DNA of 64,000 nucleotides from positions 31,909 through 95,908 of the forward strand of contig DVED01000149.1 of NCBI GenBank assembly GCA_015295945.1, in the 5' to 3' direction. Below the pieces are notes generated by a model. It was not told where the DNA came from. It was given only the letters and a program-made list of their open reading frames with translations, and did no database searches. Positions 9,601-18,234 of this stretch are shown here, in pieces. The stretch is from Oscillatoriales cyanobacterium M59_W2019_021 (lineage in GTDB: Bacteria > Cyanobacteriota > Cyanobacteriia > Cyanobacteriales > Geitlerinemataceae). Both the position numbers and the translations under genes were made by a program. Positions within the stretch are counted from its first letter, which is position 1. Every line of letters starts with the position of its first letter.

Positions 9601-9849
9601 TCGCTCGAAGACATCATCCAGGTCTCCAACCGCATCGACGTGCTGGTGCGATCGATTACTGCCGACACGGTGGAGCAAACCGAAACCTCTCGCGCCGTCG
9701 CCCAAGTCATGCAGGCGGTGGAACTCACCGCCCAAGAAACCTCCCAAGAATCGCACCGGGTGTCCGGATCGCTGCAAAACTTGGTGGGGGTCGCCCGAGA
9801 TCTGCTCACCTCGGTGGAGCGCTTCCGCGTCGAAGCCACCGATCGGTAA
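6685..9849 (+). CDS. hmpD: Methyl-accepting chemotaxis protein with TPR and long acidic linker (HmpD/PilJ-type)
   Basis: 1054 residues. The N-terminus (about 1-95) is TPR-like ([40 protein letters not shown]). Residues ~97-565 form a very acidic D/E/S/F-rich linker containing a 23-residue tandem repeat (DSSSLGEF / [11 protein letters not shown] 7629-7740). Two membrane segments follow (about 584-606 and 629-650), then HAMP ([20 protein letters not shown]), a second HAMP-like segment, and the MCP signalling hairpin with its tip near 889-925 ([20 protein letters not shown]). The protein should sit in the inner membrane with both ends cytoplasmic, the linker replacing a periplasmic sensor. PilJ/HmpD-type receptors control pilus motility. 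It is much longer than ordinary MCPs because of the linker. Confidence 0.9.
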   Translation: MTAGTDFARDYQKAEAAYMRGNYREAAKIADELAREFPDNPSVHLLRGHIYCYGLQEYETAQEQYQLVLQLTSEADFVKYAHNGLEVADRFLNGADEAASVGVDGDDGSDTGFADEAEPTPSWETAWDNSSASTLADLDMESDFFSESPQGTEENFFAGDVESFADLDDTSDPFAQLPTSDNPFQVSSGTDSSAESGWDDLPNFLPTDEMPDLVGEDSGEWESPAAFSEDADFESFEIPAPFEESPFEESVSLEMPSWESDVEQGGDAEDPFNSADAVREFSPSEANELAEPVSDFDVEGEDFDTPSSDWDRVSESDSSSLGEFALPDSDTDWTVATEDDSSSFGEFNPPDADTATFLMENPLLDPAFGDLGQEPLDENEDFSPPTSRPPRMPLSGRRDSAEPDPKPLEPDRNGFGEADSFELDAFEDSFDDAFELEDSFGAEGVFADDDSQDFSIADESRSQASYPSPGDFLDEFDEFDDLGSIPNFDLSDEDSDSSGFSGSPSFFDPSADSSLGSDQVSLEFTDVPDGSVIRDEELFSLAGASEPIPAFAPAEAASPETVTPTVEQGMLAFYENAPLHTKQWISALVTGVLASVAVASIGYVGVRQLAYTSRFEPDVRRSLVPRAQLAGLAMSLSAGLAGGAATWILGRVSARQIRRATVDLQSSFEAMSQGDFGVRASVYAEDELGQLSAKFNQMVRSISTTTSEAQRRAEEMEQAKEDLQRQVIRLLDDVEGAARGDLTVTAEVTADVLGAVADSFNLTIQNLREIVQQVKQAARQVARGATDSEMFARGLASDALRQAEELAATLNSVQVMTNSIQQVAKSAREAEEVARLASSTALRGGEAVERTVASILEIRETVAETTRKVKRLAESSQEISKIVVTISGIASRTNLLALNASIEAARAGEAGKGFAIVADEVRQLADRSAKALKEIEQIVMQIQSDTGGVMMAMEEGTQQVIEGTRLAEQAKRSLEDIIQVSNRIDVLVRSITADTVEQTETSRAVAQVMQAVELTAQETSQESHRVSGSLQNLVGVARDLLTSVERFRVEATDR

Positions 9850-9935
9850 TGGGCGATCAGGGGTCATTCGGTCATTGGGTTTTTAGGCAGAGGGGAGAGG
9901 GTAGAAGACTAAAGGTTTTTACGAATAACCACTAG

Positions 9936-9977
9936 CCATTACCCATTACCCATTACCCATTACCCATCACCCATTCC
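9936..9977. repeat. 7-nt tandem repeat block (CCATTAC) in the hmpD-hmpE gap
   Basis: Four perfect CCATTAC heptamers (9936-9963) followed by CCATCAC and CCATTCC. The block ends 15 bp before the hmpE start codon, where a ribosome-binding site would be expected; none is visible. Confidence 0.85.
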
Positions 9978-9992
9978 TAAAATCGAACTGCT

Positions 9993-12900
9993 ATGCTGCC
10001 AGAACAACAACGAATCTTGGGCTACTTCATTGAAGAGGCAGGCGATCACCTAAATACGATCGAACAGGGACTGCTGAACCTGCAAGGGACGATCGAAGAT
10101 CCCGAAATGGTTAACGAAGTGTTTCGAGCGGCACACTCGGTCAAAGGCGGAGCGGCAATGCTGGGATTGAGCAGCATCCAGCAAATTGCCCACCGCCTCG
10201 AAGATAGCTTCAAAGTTCTCAAAGAGCAGCCCGTTCGCGTAGACCAACAACTCGAATCTCTCTTTCTTACCGTTTTCGACGCCCTTCAAGAACTGCTCGA
10301 ACAACTACAAACCCAAGGATCGCTCTCCAAATCGGTCGCCGCCCAAACCCTAGCTGGCGTCGAACCCGTATTCGATCAGCTCGACCGACATCTCGACAGC
10401 TTGGTCAAAGCGCAAGCCTCCGGTCGAGAAGCCCCGAGAATGCGCCCCGTCACTCCCCCGCCGCTGACCGTTCCCCCGACAACGGCTTGGGACGAAGACG
10501 AAGACAGCAGCGCCCTGCAACTGATCTTCCAAAGCGACGCCATCGCTCGATTGCGGGAAATGCTTAAACTCTTCAAGCAGCCCGATACCCCCGAAACCCG
10601 AGAGCAACTGCGGGAAATTTGTCGCTTGCTGGGGAGTGCGGGAGAGCAATTCGATCTCACCCACTGGACCGAACTGCTGCAAGCTGCTGATCGCGCCATT
10701 GCCAACCCGAACAATACCTTTTCCACCCTCGCCTCCGTCCTGATTAAAGAAATCAAACAAGGGCAAGAACTCGTACTCGCCCATCGAGCGGAAGAAATTG
10801 CCATCGATGCCAAATTGCAAGCTTTGTTGCCTGTCGAAGTCGAACCGATCGAACTCGAGAACGACTTTGACGATCTCCTGGGGGCTGCCGAGGCGAGCCA
10901 TCCCCGATTAGACGAAGTTGGGCAAGAGGACGCCGAGGAAGCCCTCGAACTCCAACCGATCGATCTCCAGCCAGAAAGCCACCCGCGCAGTTCTTCGTCG
11001 CGTGGACCGGAAGTCGGAATGGCGGAGCTGAATACTTTAGCCGATCTCTTTGAAGGGGAAACCCCAGATCTCGAATCTTGGGATGCTGCCGGAGAAATCC
11101 TTAACGGGATGGGCGAGCTATCCCTCAATGCCAGTGGGGACGGCTCCACAGACAGCGACTTCTCTGAATTCATGTTAGACGACGAAGAAGCCTCCCGACC
11201 TCGCAGCGTTACCCCCAGCCGCGAAGATGATTCGATCGACCTCTTTGGGTTTGACTTCGACGGAGAAGAAGCCCAAATGCCACCAGAAGACGCCCAACCA
11301 GAGGCAACAGCCATCGAACCGATCGACGACCTATTTGCTGACTTTGCCGACGACCTGTTCGGCGATCGTTCCGAATTGGGTACTGAAGAAACGGATGCTG
11401 CCGCTCCGGCGACTGATAAAGAGTGGGGAGGACTGTGGGACGATGCCGAGCCGATAACCCACTCGCAAGCAGACTTAACCCCCTCCAGTCCGGATCGTTC
11501 CCCCGAGGAAGACTTGTCTTTGGACGATCTTTTCGGTGCGACAATGGGAGAAACGGATGCCTCAGCCATGCCAGATCTCGATCTCCCCGGATTCGAGGAC
11601 GGGGCAGCAGCAACGGACGACTTCTCCCTCGACGATCTATTTCGGGAATCCGATGCACCTGCCGAAACTGCTGCCTCCGAGGCTGGGGAAGAAGAGGATG
11701 CCTGGGATTTATTTGCCGATTTCGAGGGGGTCGCAACCGCAGCGGAAGACGACCACACCGATACCGACGCGGCATTAGAAGACCTGTTCGAGATGGCAGG
11801 CACGATGGAAGATGCCTCGTCAGAAACGGCTTCGGGTCCGGAAGCTGACCTCAGCGCCCTGTTTGGATTGGAACCCGAAGCACCGGAAATTGCCACCGAA
11901 CCCTCGCTGCCCGACGTCCCCGCTCCTGCAACCAACGACGACTGGGACGACCTGTTCGCTATGATCGAGGTCGAAAACGGCAACGGCGATCGCCAACCCG
12001 CCATGTTAGAGATGCCTGCCAACGACCTGCAAGAGTTAGAAGCCTTGCTGGCAACCCCCTCCCCAGAAGCCGCGCCGCCGCCTCCCGAACCCGCCATCGA
12101 GCCAGAGGCGGACACCCCAACAGAGTTGATCTCACTGGAAATTTTATTAAATCTCGACCCTCGGTTTGCCAACGGGTCGGTCTTCTCTGCCTTGGAGACT
12201 TACCTGGAACAAGCCTCTCCCAAAGTCGCGATCGCCGATCGCCCCGCTTCCGCCTCGAAGTCCGATCCGGGGAAGAAAGACGAACTCAGCAAGAGCGACT
12301 TTGACGATTTAGAACGCTTATTAGAGGAAACCGAAAATAGCGGCTCTACTCTGGCGTCCTCGGCAGCCGCCAGTCGGGGGAAATCTCGCGCTCCTTCTCG
12401 CCGTCGTGGGGGCAGTTTCGAGCAAACCATGCGGGTTCCCATCAAACAACTCGACACCCTCAGCAACTTGGTTGGGGAACTGGTGGTCAGCCGCAACAGC
12501 TTGGAACAGGATCAAGAACGGCTGCGGCAATTTCTCGATAACCTGCTCCATCAAGTGCAGCAACTCGGCGACGTCGGTCAGCGGATGCAGGACTTGTACG
12601 AGCGGACGCTGTTGGAAATGGCACTGCTGTCGAGCCGCCAGCATCGATCTCGCCCCACTACCGACCAGCACGATCGCGGTGGCGACTTTGAAGCCTTGGA
12701 GATGGATCGCTTCACCGAATTTCACACCCAAGCTCAAGAAATTATCGAACTGATCGTCCGGGTGAGGGAATCGGCATCGGATATCGACTTTTTGGTGACG
12801 GAAAACGACCAAGTGACGCGACAGTTGCGGCAAACCACCAACCAGTTACAGGGGGGTTTGACCCAAGCGCGGATGGTGCCGTTTTCCCAAATTGCCGATC

Positions 12901-14345
12901 GCCTGCCGCGCGGGATTCGCGATAATGCCATCAAGTATGGCAAACAAATCGAATTGAACGTTGAAGGTCGAGAAACCCCGATCGATAAGATGATTTTGGA
13001 ACATCTCTACGACCCCATGACCCACTTGGTCAATAACGCGGTGGCTCACGGGATCGAAACACCAGAAGAGCGGGTGCAAAAAGGGAAGCCCCCCGCCGGT
13101 CGAATTTCCATCAGCACGTTCCACCAGGGTAACCAAACCATTATCTCCGTTGCCGACAACGGTGCGGGGATCGATGCCGAGTGCGTCAAACAAAAAGCTT
13201 TGCACAAAGGACTGATCTCGCCCCAACAGGCTCAAAAGATGAGCGATATGGAAGTGTACGACCTGCTGTTTTTACCGGGTTTTAGTACCAAGGATAAGGC
13301 TGACGATCTCGCCGGACGCGGAGTGGGACTCGATGTGGTCAAAACCAAAATCCACGAAATCCGGGGAACCATCACCATAGACTCGACTTTGGGGAAAGGA
13401 ACGACATTTACGATTCGGTTGCCGCTGACGTTGAGTATTTCTAAGGCGCTGTGCTGTGCCTGCGATCGCGCCACCATCGCCTTCCCGATGGATGGGGTTG
13501 CCGACGTTCTCAATACCTTCTCGCCCCAACACCTGATAACCGACGAGAAAGGTCAGCAATATTTGCCCTGGCGCGATCAAAACGTTCCCTTCCAGCGCTT
13601 GAGCGAGTTGTATAAATACAATCGCACCCAGCGGGGATACGGCGGTCCGGCAACCGACGACGAAACCATTTCCGTGGTGGTGTTGAGATCGGCGGGAACC
13701 TATCTCGCCGTCCAAGTTGATCGAGCCATCAGCGAACAGGAAATCGTCATCAAACAACTCAGCGGTCCGATTCCCAAACCCATTGGCATTGCCGGAGCGA
13801 CGGTGATGGGGGACGGTCGCATCGTGCCGATCGCCGACGTGTTAGAGTTGATCGAACTGTCTTTGGGTCGCGTCCGCCGGGAAACCAGCACCCTGTGGGA
13901 CAGTGGAGCCGCCGAAACTCCCGTCATGCCGGAAAAACAAGAACAAACCGTCTTGATTATCGACGATTCGATTACGGTGCGCGAACTGCTGTCGATGACC
14001 TTCAAGAAAGCGGGCTACCGGGTGGAGCAAGCGCGGGACGGTCAGGAAGCTTGGGACAAGCTGCGAGCGGGTGTTCCCTGCGATCTGGTGTTCTGCGATA
14101 TGGAAATGCCCCGGATGAACGGCATGGAACTGCTCTCGCGCATGCACAAAGATAGCCATTTGAGTCAGTTACCCATCGCCATGCTGACCTCGCGGACGGC
14201 GGAGCGGCACAAGAAAATGGCGATCGATTTGGGGGCGAGAGGCTACTTCACCAAACCGTATTTGGAAGAAGTCTTGTTGGATGCCGCCCAGCGGTTGCTG
14301 CGCGGAGAGGTATTGGTGACGGCAAAAGCGGAAGCGGAAGCTTAG
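9993..14345 (+). CDS. hmpE: CheA-type hybrid histidine kinase with long acidic linker (HmpE/PilL-type)
   Basis: 1450 residues. It opens with an HPt domain whose phospho-accepting His48 lies in FRAAHSVKGGAAML. Residues ~160-800 are a D/E-rich linker with reiterated (L/W)DDLF motifs. From ~807 come the CheA dimerisation segment (TMRVPIKQLDTLSNLVGELV), the ATPase (N-box HLVNNAVAHGIETP near 1011, DNGAGID, GRGVGLDVVK), a CheW-like domain, and a C-terminal receiver with Asp1369 (LVFCDMEMPRMNG). It autophosphorylates under receptor control and passes phosphate to HmpB, HmpA and its own receiver. It is the last gene of the operon. The leader contains 7-nt repeats and no clear ribosome-binding site. 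Confidence 0.92.
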   Translation: MLPEQQRILGYFIEEAGDHLNTIEQGLLNLQGTIEDPEMVNEVFRAAHSVKGGAAMLGLSSIQQIAHRLEDSFKVLKEQPVRVDQQLESLFLTVFDALQELLEQLQTQGSLSKSVAAQTLAGVEPVFDQLDRHLDSLVKAQASGREAPRMRPVTPPPLTVPPTTAWDEDEDSSALQLIFQSDAIARLREMLKLFKQPDTPETREQLREICRLLGSAGEQFDLTHWTELLQAADRAIANPNNTFSTLASVLIKEIKQGQELVLAHRAEEIAIDAKLQALLPVEVEPIELENDFDDLLGAAEASHPRLDEVGQEDAEEALELQPIDLQPESHPRSSSSRGPEVGMAELNTLADLFEGETPDLESWDAAGEILNGMGELSLNASGDGSTDSDFSEFMLDDEEASRPRSVTPSREDDSIDLFGFDFDGEEAQMPPEDAQPEATAIEPIDDLFADFADDLFGDRSELGTEETDAAAPATDKEWGGLWDDAEPITHSQADLTPSSPDRSPEEDLSLDDLFGATMGETDASAMPDLDLPGFEDGAAATDDFSLDDLFRESDAPAETAASEAGEEEDAWDLFADFEGVATAAEDDHTDTDAALEDLFEMAGTMEDASSETASGPEADLSALFGLEPEAPEIATEPSLPDVPAPATNDDWDDLFAMIEVENGNGDRQPAMLEMPANDLQELEALLATPSPEAAPPPPEPAIEPEADTPTELISLEILLNLDPRFANGSVFSALETYLEQASPKVAIADRPASASKSDPGKKDELSKSDFDDLERLLEETENSGSTLASSAAASRGKSRAPSRRRGGSFEQTMRVPIKQLDTLSNLVGELVVSRNSLEQDQERLRQFLDNLLHQVQQLGDVGQRMQDLYERTLLEMALLSSRQHRSRPTTDQHDRGGDFEALEMDRFTEFHTQAQEIIELIVRVRESASDIDFLVTENDQVTRQLRQTTNQLQGGLTQARMVPFSQIADRLPRGIRDNAIKYGKQIELNVEGRETPIDKMILEHLYDPMTHLVNNAVAHGIETPEERVQKGKPPAGRISISTFHQGNQTIISVADNGAGIDAECVKQKALHKGLISPQQAQKMSDMEVYDLLFLPGFSTKDKADDLAGRGVGLDVVKTKIHEIRGTITIDSTLGKGTTFTIRLPLTLSISKALCCACDRATIAFPMDGVADVLNTFSPQHLITDEKGQQYLPWRDQNVPFQRLSELYKYNRTQRGYGGPATDDETISVVVLRSAGTYLAVQVDRAISEQEIVIKQLSGPIPKPIGIAGATVMGDGRIVPIADVLELIELSLGRVRRETSTLWDSGAAETPVMPEKQEQTVLIIDDSITVRELLSMTFKKAGYRVEQARDGQEAWDKLRAGVPCDLVFCDMEMPRMNGMELLSRMHKDSHLSQLPIAMLTSRTAERHKKMAIDLGARGYFTKPYLEEVLLDAAQRLLRGEVLVTAKAEAEA

Positions 14346-14673
14346 CAAACGTCAGATCGATTATACGGCGAGGGTGGGTCGTGGGCTGCAATGGGAGCGC
14401 GGAAACTGAACGTGTCGAAGTTCAGCCGAACGGTCGTAGGTTATGGTGCGTTCTCGCGACCCTTCTGCCTTTGGCGATCGCCCCAAGATCGTTCGCTCGC
14501 ATTGGACTTGGGAATCGTTCGAGCCCTCCTCGGATGCCCGCCACTCTCCCCATACAATCCCCATGCAGCAAGGCTTTTGCGCAATTTAGAAAAATTTGGT
14601 TACGCTAAAGTGCATAGGCGAAGACCCCTCAGAAGTATGTAGATTTAGAGGGATGAGATAAGCTGAATCGCAG
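14346..14673. other. Intergenic region after hmpE
   Basis: 328 bp without a supported gene or terminator hairpin. It contains one HIP1-like GCGATCGC site. It probably carries the promoter of the following sigma-like gene, but I cannot place it. Confidence 0.45.
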
Positions 14674-16104
14674 ATGCTGTTAGACCAAATCGAACGGGTG
14701 ATGATGTCGAGATATTGGAAACTCGTCAGGCTGAATCCAGCAGGCGGAGTTAAAACGCTGGAAATTCCGGAGGCGAAGGAATTTTTCCAAAAGCAATTTC
14801 CAGAGTGGGGCAACTGCCAAACCGGTGCGGAAACCCACATTCACCGCCAGCTTTTCGCCTGGTCTCGATTCGATCGCATTCGGGCAGCGCAACTGTGCTT
14901 GCGGTGTTATATCTCTCACCGCATCGAGCGAGTGTGCCGCCAGCTTGCCGCTCAGTACGATCTCGATAGCAATTTGCTGTTGCCTCACGTTCTCGACGAT
15001 ACCATCGATCGCCCCTTCGATCGGCAATCGCCCTATCGATCGCTAGCGCACAAGGTCTTAGAAACCTTCGATCCCGATCGAGCGGCGTTGTCAACGTGGA
15101 CCGATCGCTTGGTCAAACGCCATCGAGGACTCAACCACGTCTTAATCGAACACGGCATTTACGTCATTAGCGATTGGGCGATTTTAAACGATACCAAGCC
15201 CCAGCAACTGCGGCGAATTTTCTCAGACTTTTATCATTTAACCGCTCGAGAAATTCAAGAGGATTGCCACTTACTGGAAAGCTACCAAAATGTCTATTCT
15301 TTGGGACGACTGCAACAGCGTGTCCAAGAGGGACATCTCGGGCAGTGCACCGATCCCACCGACGGGCAAATCGAACAGATTTGCCAGTACCTCGAGCAAC
15401 ATTACGATAAAATTCGATCGCCCAACCGCGTGAAAATGGGGTTGCAAAATATCGCCAAAAAGTTAAGAGACTATCGAATTTACGTCCGGGGAGGATTTCT
15501 ACAATCTCACCCCATTGACGATCCCAGAGTGCAAAAAAAAATAGATCGAGAACAGTCTGTACCAGACGCATCCCCGGAAGACAGCCTTAACAAATCTCAG
15601 TTCTCTGACTTTTACAATCGCTCTTTTACCGATTGTATCGATCGGTCGATCGAGCGCGTTCTCGATTTGCGATTCAAACAAAAAACGCGACTCAAAAGAA
15701 CGCCAGAGGAATTAGCATCTGCCTTTCATTTAGTTTACTGCCAGGGGAAATCCCAAGGGGAAATTGCTACCCTCATGGGCATGACGGGTCAGCATCAAGT
15801 CTCGAGAATGCTCAAACTGCAAAGTTTTCGGGCGGATATCCGACAACAACTCTTAATTTCGCTGTTAGCAACCGTGTTAGATAAAGCCAAGGAGTCCGTC
15901 GATCCCGATCGGCTGACGGGTTTGGAAGATCGGGTGGAAGCCGCTCTCGAAGAACAAATCGAAACGGCAATTCCCGAATCGGCAAAACCGGAACCAAGTT
16001 TATTCGTTCGGAGACTTTGTTTCTATTTGAGTAAAATTCTTCCCCGTGAAGAGCGAGACGATTGCCATCCGGGTTGCACTTGCCGACCGGACGATCGAGA
16101 CTGA
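14674..16104 (+). CDS. Sigma-factor-like HTH protein, uncharacterised cyanobacterial family
   Basis: 476 residues, hydrophilic, no membrane segment. The first half contains a conserved-looking block (LRCYISHRIERVCRQLA, FDPDRAALSTWTDRLVKRH, NHVLIEHGIYVISDWAILND) whose arrangement resembles the core-binding part of sigma-70-type factors. The second half has a probable helix-turn-helix (ELASAFHLVYCQGKSQGEIA, TLMGMTGQHQVSRMLKL), like sigma region 4. The end is Cys-rich (CHPGCTC). It is followed 78 bp later by a DUF1822 gene on the same strand; this pairing is familiar from other cyanobacteria, from memory and not checked. A role in transcription is inferred. The start could also be one of the ATGs at 14701 or 14704. 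Confidence 0.6.
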   Translation: MLLDQIERVMMSRYWKLVRLNPAGGVKTLEIPEAKEFFQKQFPEWGNCQTGAETHIHRQLFAWSRFDRIRAAQLCLRCYISHRIERVCRQLAAQYDLDSNLLLPHVLDDTIDRPFDRQSPYRSLAHKVLETFDPDRAALSTWTDRLVKRHRGLNHVLIEHGIYVISDWAILNDTKPQQLRRIFSDFYHLTAREIQEDCHLLESYQNVYSLGRLQQRVQEGHLGQCTDPTDGQIEQICQYLEQHYDKIRSPNRVKMGLQNIAKKLRDYRIYVRGGFLQSHPIDDPRVQKKIDREQSVPDASPEDSLNKSQFSDFYNRSFTDCIDRSIERVLDLRFKQKTRLKRTPEELASAFHLVYCQGKSQGEIATLMGMTGQHQVSRMLKLQSFRADIRQQLLISLLATVLDKAKESVDPDRLTGLEDRVEAALEEQIETAIPESAKPEPSLFVRRLCFYLSKILPREERDDCHPGCTCRPDDRD

Positions 16105-16182
16105 GCAAAACTGAGAAACTTAGGGAATTTAGGGTTCGACATTTTACAACAAAAGACCATTACTTGAGGAAGAGATCGGAAA

Positions 16183-17553
16183 ATGTTTACCATGATGAAT
16201 AACGACGACCTTTTGTTTGAATTAGAAACACTGTCTCCCGAGGCGATCGACCTGGAACTGCATCACATCGATCGGGCTCTCGATCTGAGCCGAAAAGCCC
16301 TAGATTCCAGCCAGCAATGGCAAACCTACCTGCACGGATTAGCGCTCTTTGGAACCCAACAGTGGCTTGAAGAAAGAGAACCGGAATTCAACTTGGATGT
16401 AGAAGAATGTTCTCTGTTTAAGCCCGAATTAGCCAGTCCGATCGACGCCGTATGTAACGTGCGCGTGGGTGACTTCAAACTGTGTATTTTAACGGTGGGA
16501 AGCCTTCTCGAAGAAGAAATTTTCGTTCCCAGAGCGGCGATCGACTTGCCCGAATTTGCCGCCCATTTCTACGTTCTCGTCGAAGTCTGCGAAGAACTCG
16601 AACAAGCGAACGTTCGCGGATTTCTCCGCTACGATCGCCTTGTTGGACACCGCCAAACCGTCAATATTTCCCCCCAAGAAGATTGGACTTATGCGATTCC
16701 CCTAACTTGGTTCGAGAGCGATGCCGATCGCTTGTTGCTGTATCTGCGCTGTTTGGACGCCGATGCGATCGCCTTACCCGTTGCCGCGACGGACAGCGAT
16801 TTCGATCTAGCAAAGATGTGCGAAGAACTCGCGCCTCGGTTATCCGAATTGCAATCTGCCCGTCGTCCGTGGTGGCAAGTCCTCACCTGGGAACAAGGGG
16901 CAGCGATTTTAACCCATCCCCAACTCTTAGATTGCACGTCCCAACTGCAATCGGGTCAGATGACGGTGGCTGCCGTTGGCGATCGCCTCGTCACCCTCGG
17001 ACAGTGCGCGCTCCAACCCATTCTCAATACAGCCGCCTGGTTGCGAGACGAATTTGATCGGTGGACGCAAGATACGGCTTGGGTGCTGTTACCCTCTCCG
17101 GCTTTTCGGGGGGGCATGATGAGCGGTCGATCGGCACTCGAAGAACTCGAACTCGCCACCCAAGAATTAGAATGGACTCTCCAACAACTGCAAAACAAAG
17201 GGACGCTCGTTCCCGATCGCACCTACAGTGCCTATCGAGATTTTCAACTGGGGAACGTCCCCTTGCGCTTGTACGCCGCCATCTGGGAATTGCCGTCTAC
17301 CGACAGCGAACCGGAATGGACGTTACTGTTAGTGTTGAGCGGACGCTTAGATAACCCCATGCCTGCGGAAACCGCCCTGCAAGTCAGCGACGAGAGCGGA
17401 CTGTGCGTCCGGCGCCAACTTCCTGCCAACAGTGAAGATACCCAACTTTACATCCGAGTCATCGGGGGTTGGGACGAAACGTTTCTCGCTCGAGTGTCTC
17501 TACCGACGGGCGAAACTCAGATGTTCCCGCCCTTTGGTTTTCAACCGCAGTAA
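16183..17553 (+). CDS. DUF1822 family protein
   Basis: 456 residues. The opening (LSPEAIDLELHHIDRALDLS, SSQQWQTYLHGLALFGTQQW) and the middle (DWTYAIPLTWFESDADRLLL) match the cyanobacterial DUF1822 family; function unknown. There is no signal peptide or membrane segment. The start at 16183 is supported by GAGGAAGAG upstream. It lies 78 bp downstream of the sigma-like gene and probably shares its transcript. The stop codon is within a perfect-armed hairpin at 17553-17593 that separates it from the convergent ThiF-like gene. Confidence 0.82.
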   Translation: MFTMMNNDDLLFELETLSPEAIDLELHHIDRALDLSRKALDSSQQWQTYLHGLALFGTQQWLEEREPEFNLDVEECSLFKPELASPIDAVCNVRVGDFKLCILTVGSLLEEEIFVPRAAIDLPEFAAHFYVLVEVCEELEQANVRGFLRYDRLVGHRQTVNISPQEDWTYAIPLTWFESDADRLLLYLRCLDADAIALPVAATDSDFDLAKMCEELAPRLSELQSARRPWWQVLTWEQGAAILTHPQLLDCTSQLQSGQMTVAAVGDRLVTLGQCALQPILNTAAWLRDEFDRWTQDTAWVLLPSPAFRGGMMSGRSALEELELATQELEWTLQQLQNKGTLVPDRTYSAYRDFQLGNVPLRLYAAIWELPSTDSEPEWTLLLVLSGRLDNPMPAETALQVSDESGLCVRRQLPANSEDTQLYIRVIGGWDETFLARVSLPTGETQMFPPFGFQPQ

Positions 17554-17593
17554 ACTACCAGATGCTCTACCGTAAGGTAAGCGTCTGGTAGTT
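17553..17593. terminator. Bidirectional hairpin between convergent genes
   Basis: Inverted repeat AACTACCAGA (17553-17562) / TCTGGTAGTT (17584-17593) with more pairing inside. It begins within the DUF1822 stop codon and ends in the stop codon of the convergent ThiF-like gene, so it can serve both. There is no strong T-tract, so termination is inferred from position and symmetry. Confidence 0.65.
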
Positions 17594-18231
17594 CACGGAG
17601 TATATTCGCGGACGCATAAGTCTTTCAACGTAATGGTAAAATTGTTGGTTTTGCCCTCTAGGATCGATCCGACGATCGCCTCACAGGTGACGGCTACCGC
17701 TAGCATCACCAAATTCCGCGCCAGGGGATAATCGCAAAGGTCATCTTGGGCAGGGGAAGGCACGCGATAAACCTCGTTCCACATGACTTCGGCGTAGTCT
17801 CCAGCCAAACCCGCATGCAGGCAAGGAATCCCAGATCGATCGCACGATTCTTTGACGACTTGACGACTGGTGCTATTGTCAAACGCATCGATAACTAATG
17901 CCGATCCCACTAGCAGTCGATCAGCATTTTCTGCCGTTAATTCTTTCGTTTGAGCCCGCACTTTTACCCCGATCGCCCGATAGAGGTTGTTGGCTAAAAT
18001 CTTGGCTTTGAACGCACCGACATCGGTTCGATAATACGGTTGCGTGGAAAGATTGCGTTCCTCAATGCGATCGCGATCGATAACGTTGAGGGCTGCGAAT
18101 CCCGATCGCGCTAAATTTTCCGTAATATTCGCCCCCAACGCCCCCGCCCCACAAATCGTGACGGCACAATCGTGCAACCGCGCCATATTTTCAGATTTTC
18201 GATACAGTTGCTCGCGAGAAAACATCATCAT
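17593..18231 (-). CDS. E1/ThiF-like adenylyltransferase-fold protein
   Basis: About 212 residues. It shows the Rossmann nucleotide loop (VTICGAGALGANITENLA), the acidic strand and ATP-site pattern of E1 enzymes (VIDRDRIEERNLSTQPYY, DVGAFKAK) and the DAFDNSTSR motif. Such enzymes adenylate the C-terminus of ubiquitin-like or sulfur-carrier proteins. The CxxC zinc pairs of MoeB/ThiF are absent and no obvious catalytic Cys loop is seen; no ubiquitin-like partner gene is nearby. The start is one of three consecutive ATGs (18231, 18228, 18225), immediately after the stop of the SLBB gene, so the two are probably translationally coupled. Function unknown. Confidence 0.8.
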   Translation of the reverse strand: MMMFSREQLYRKSENMARLHDCAVTICGAGALGANITENLARSGFAALNVIDRDRIEERNLSTQPYYRTDVGAFKAKILANNLYRAIGVKVRAQTKELTAENADRLLVGSALVIDAFDNSTSRQVVKESCDRSGIPCLHAGLAGDYAEVMWNEVYRVPSPAQDDLCDYPLARNLVMLAVAVTCEAIVGSILEGKTNNFTITLKDLCVREYTP

Positions 18232-18234
18232 CAA

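Noticed and set aside
8875..9867. 330-codon minus-strand open frame opposite the MCP signalling domain
   Set aside because: Antisense of a strongly conserved coding region; composition (His/Phe/Arg-rich) is not protein-like.
10376..12172. 598-codon open frame on the minus strand opposite hmpE
   Set aside because: Ser-rich, low-complexity product mirroring the acidic linker on the other strand; no domain, ribosome-binding site or coherent protein sequence. It is a shadow of GC-rich third positions.
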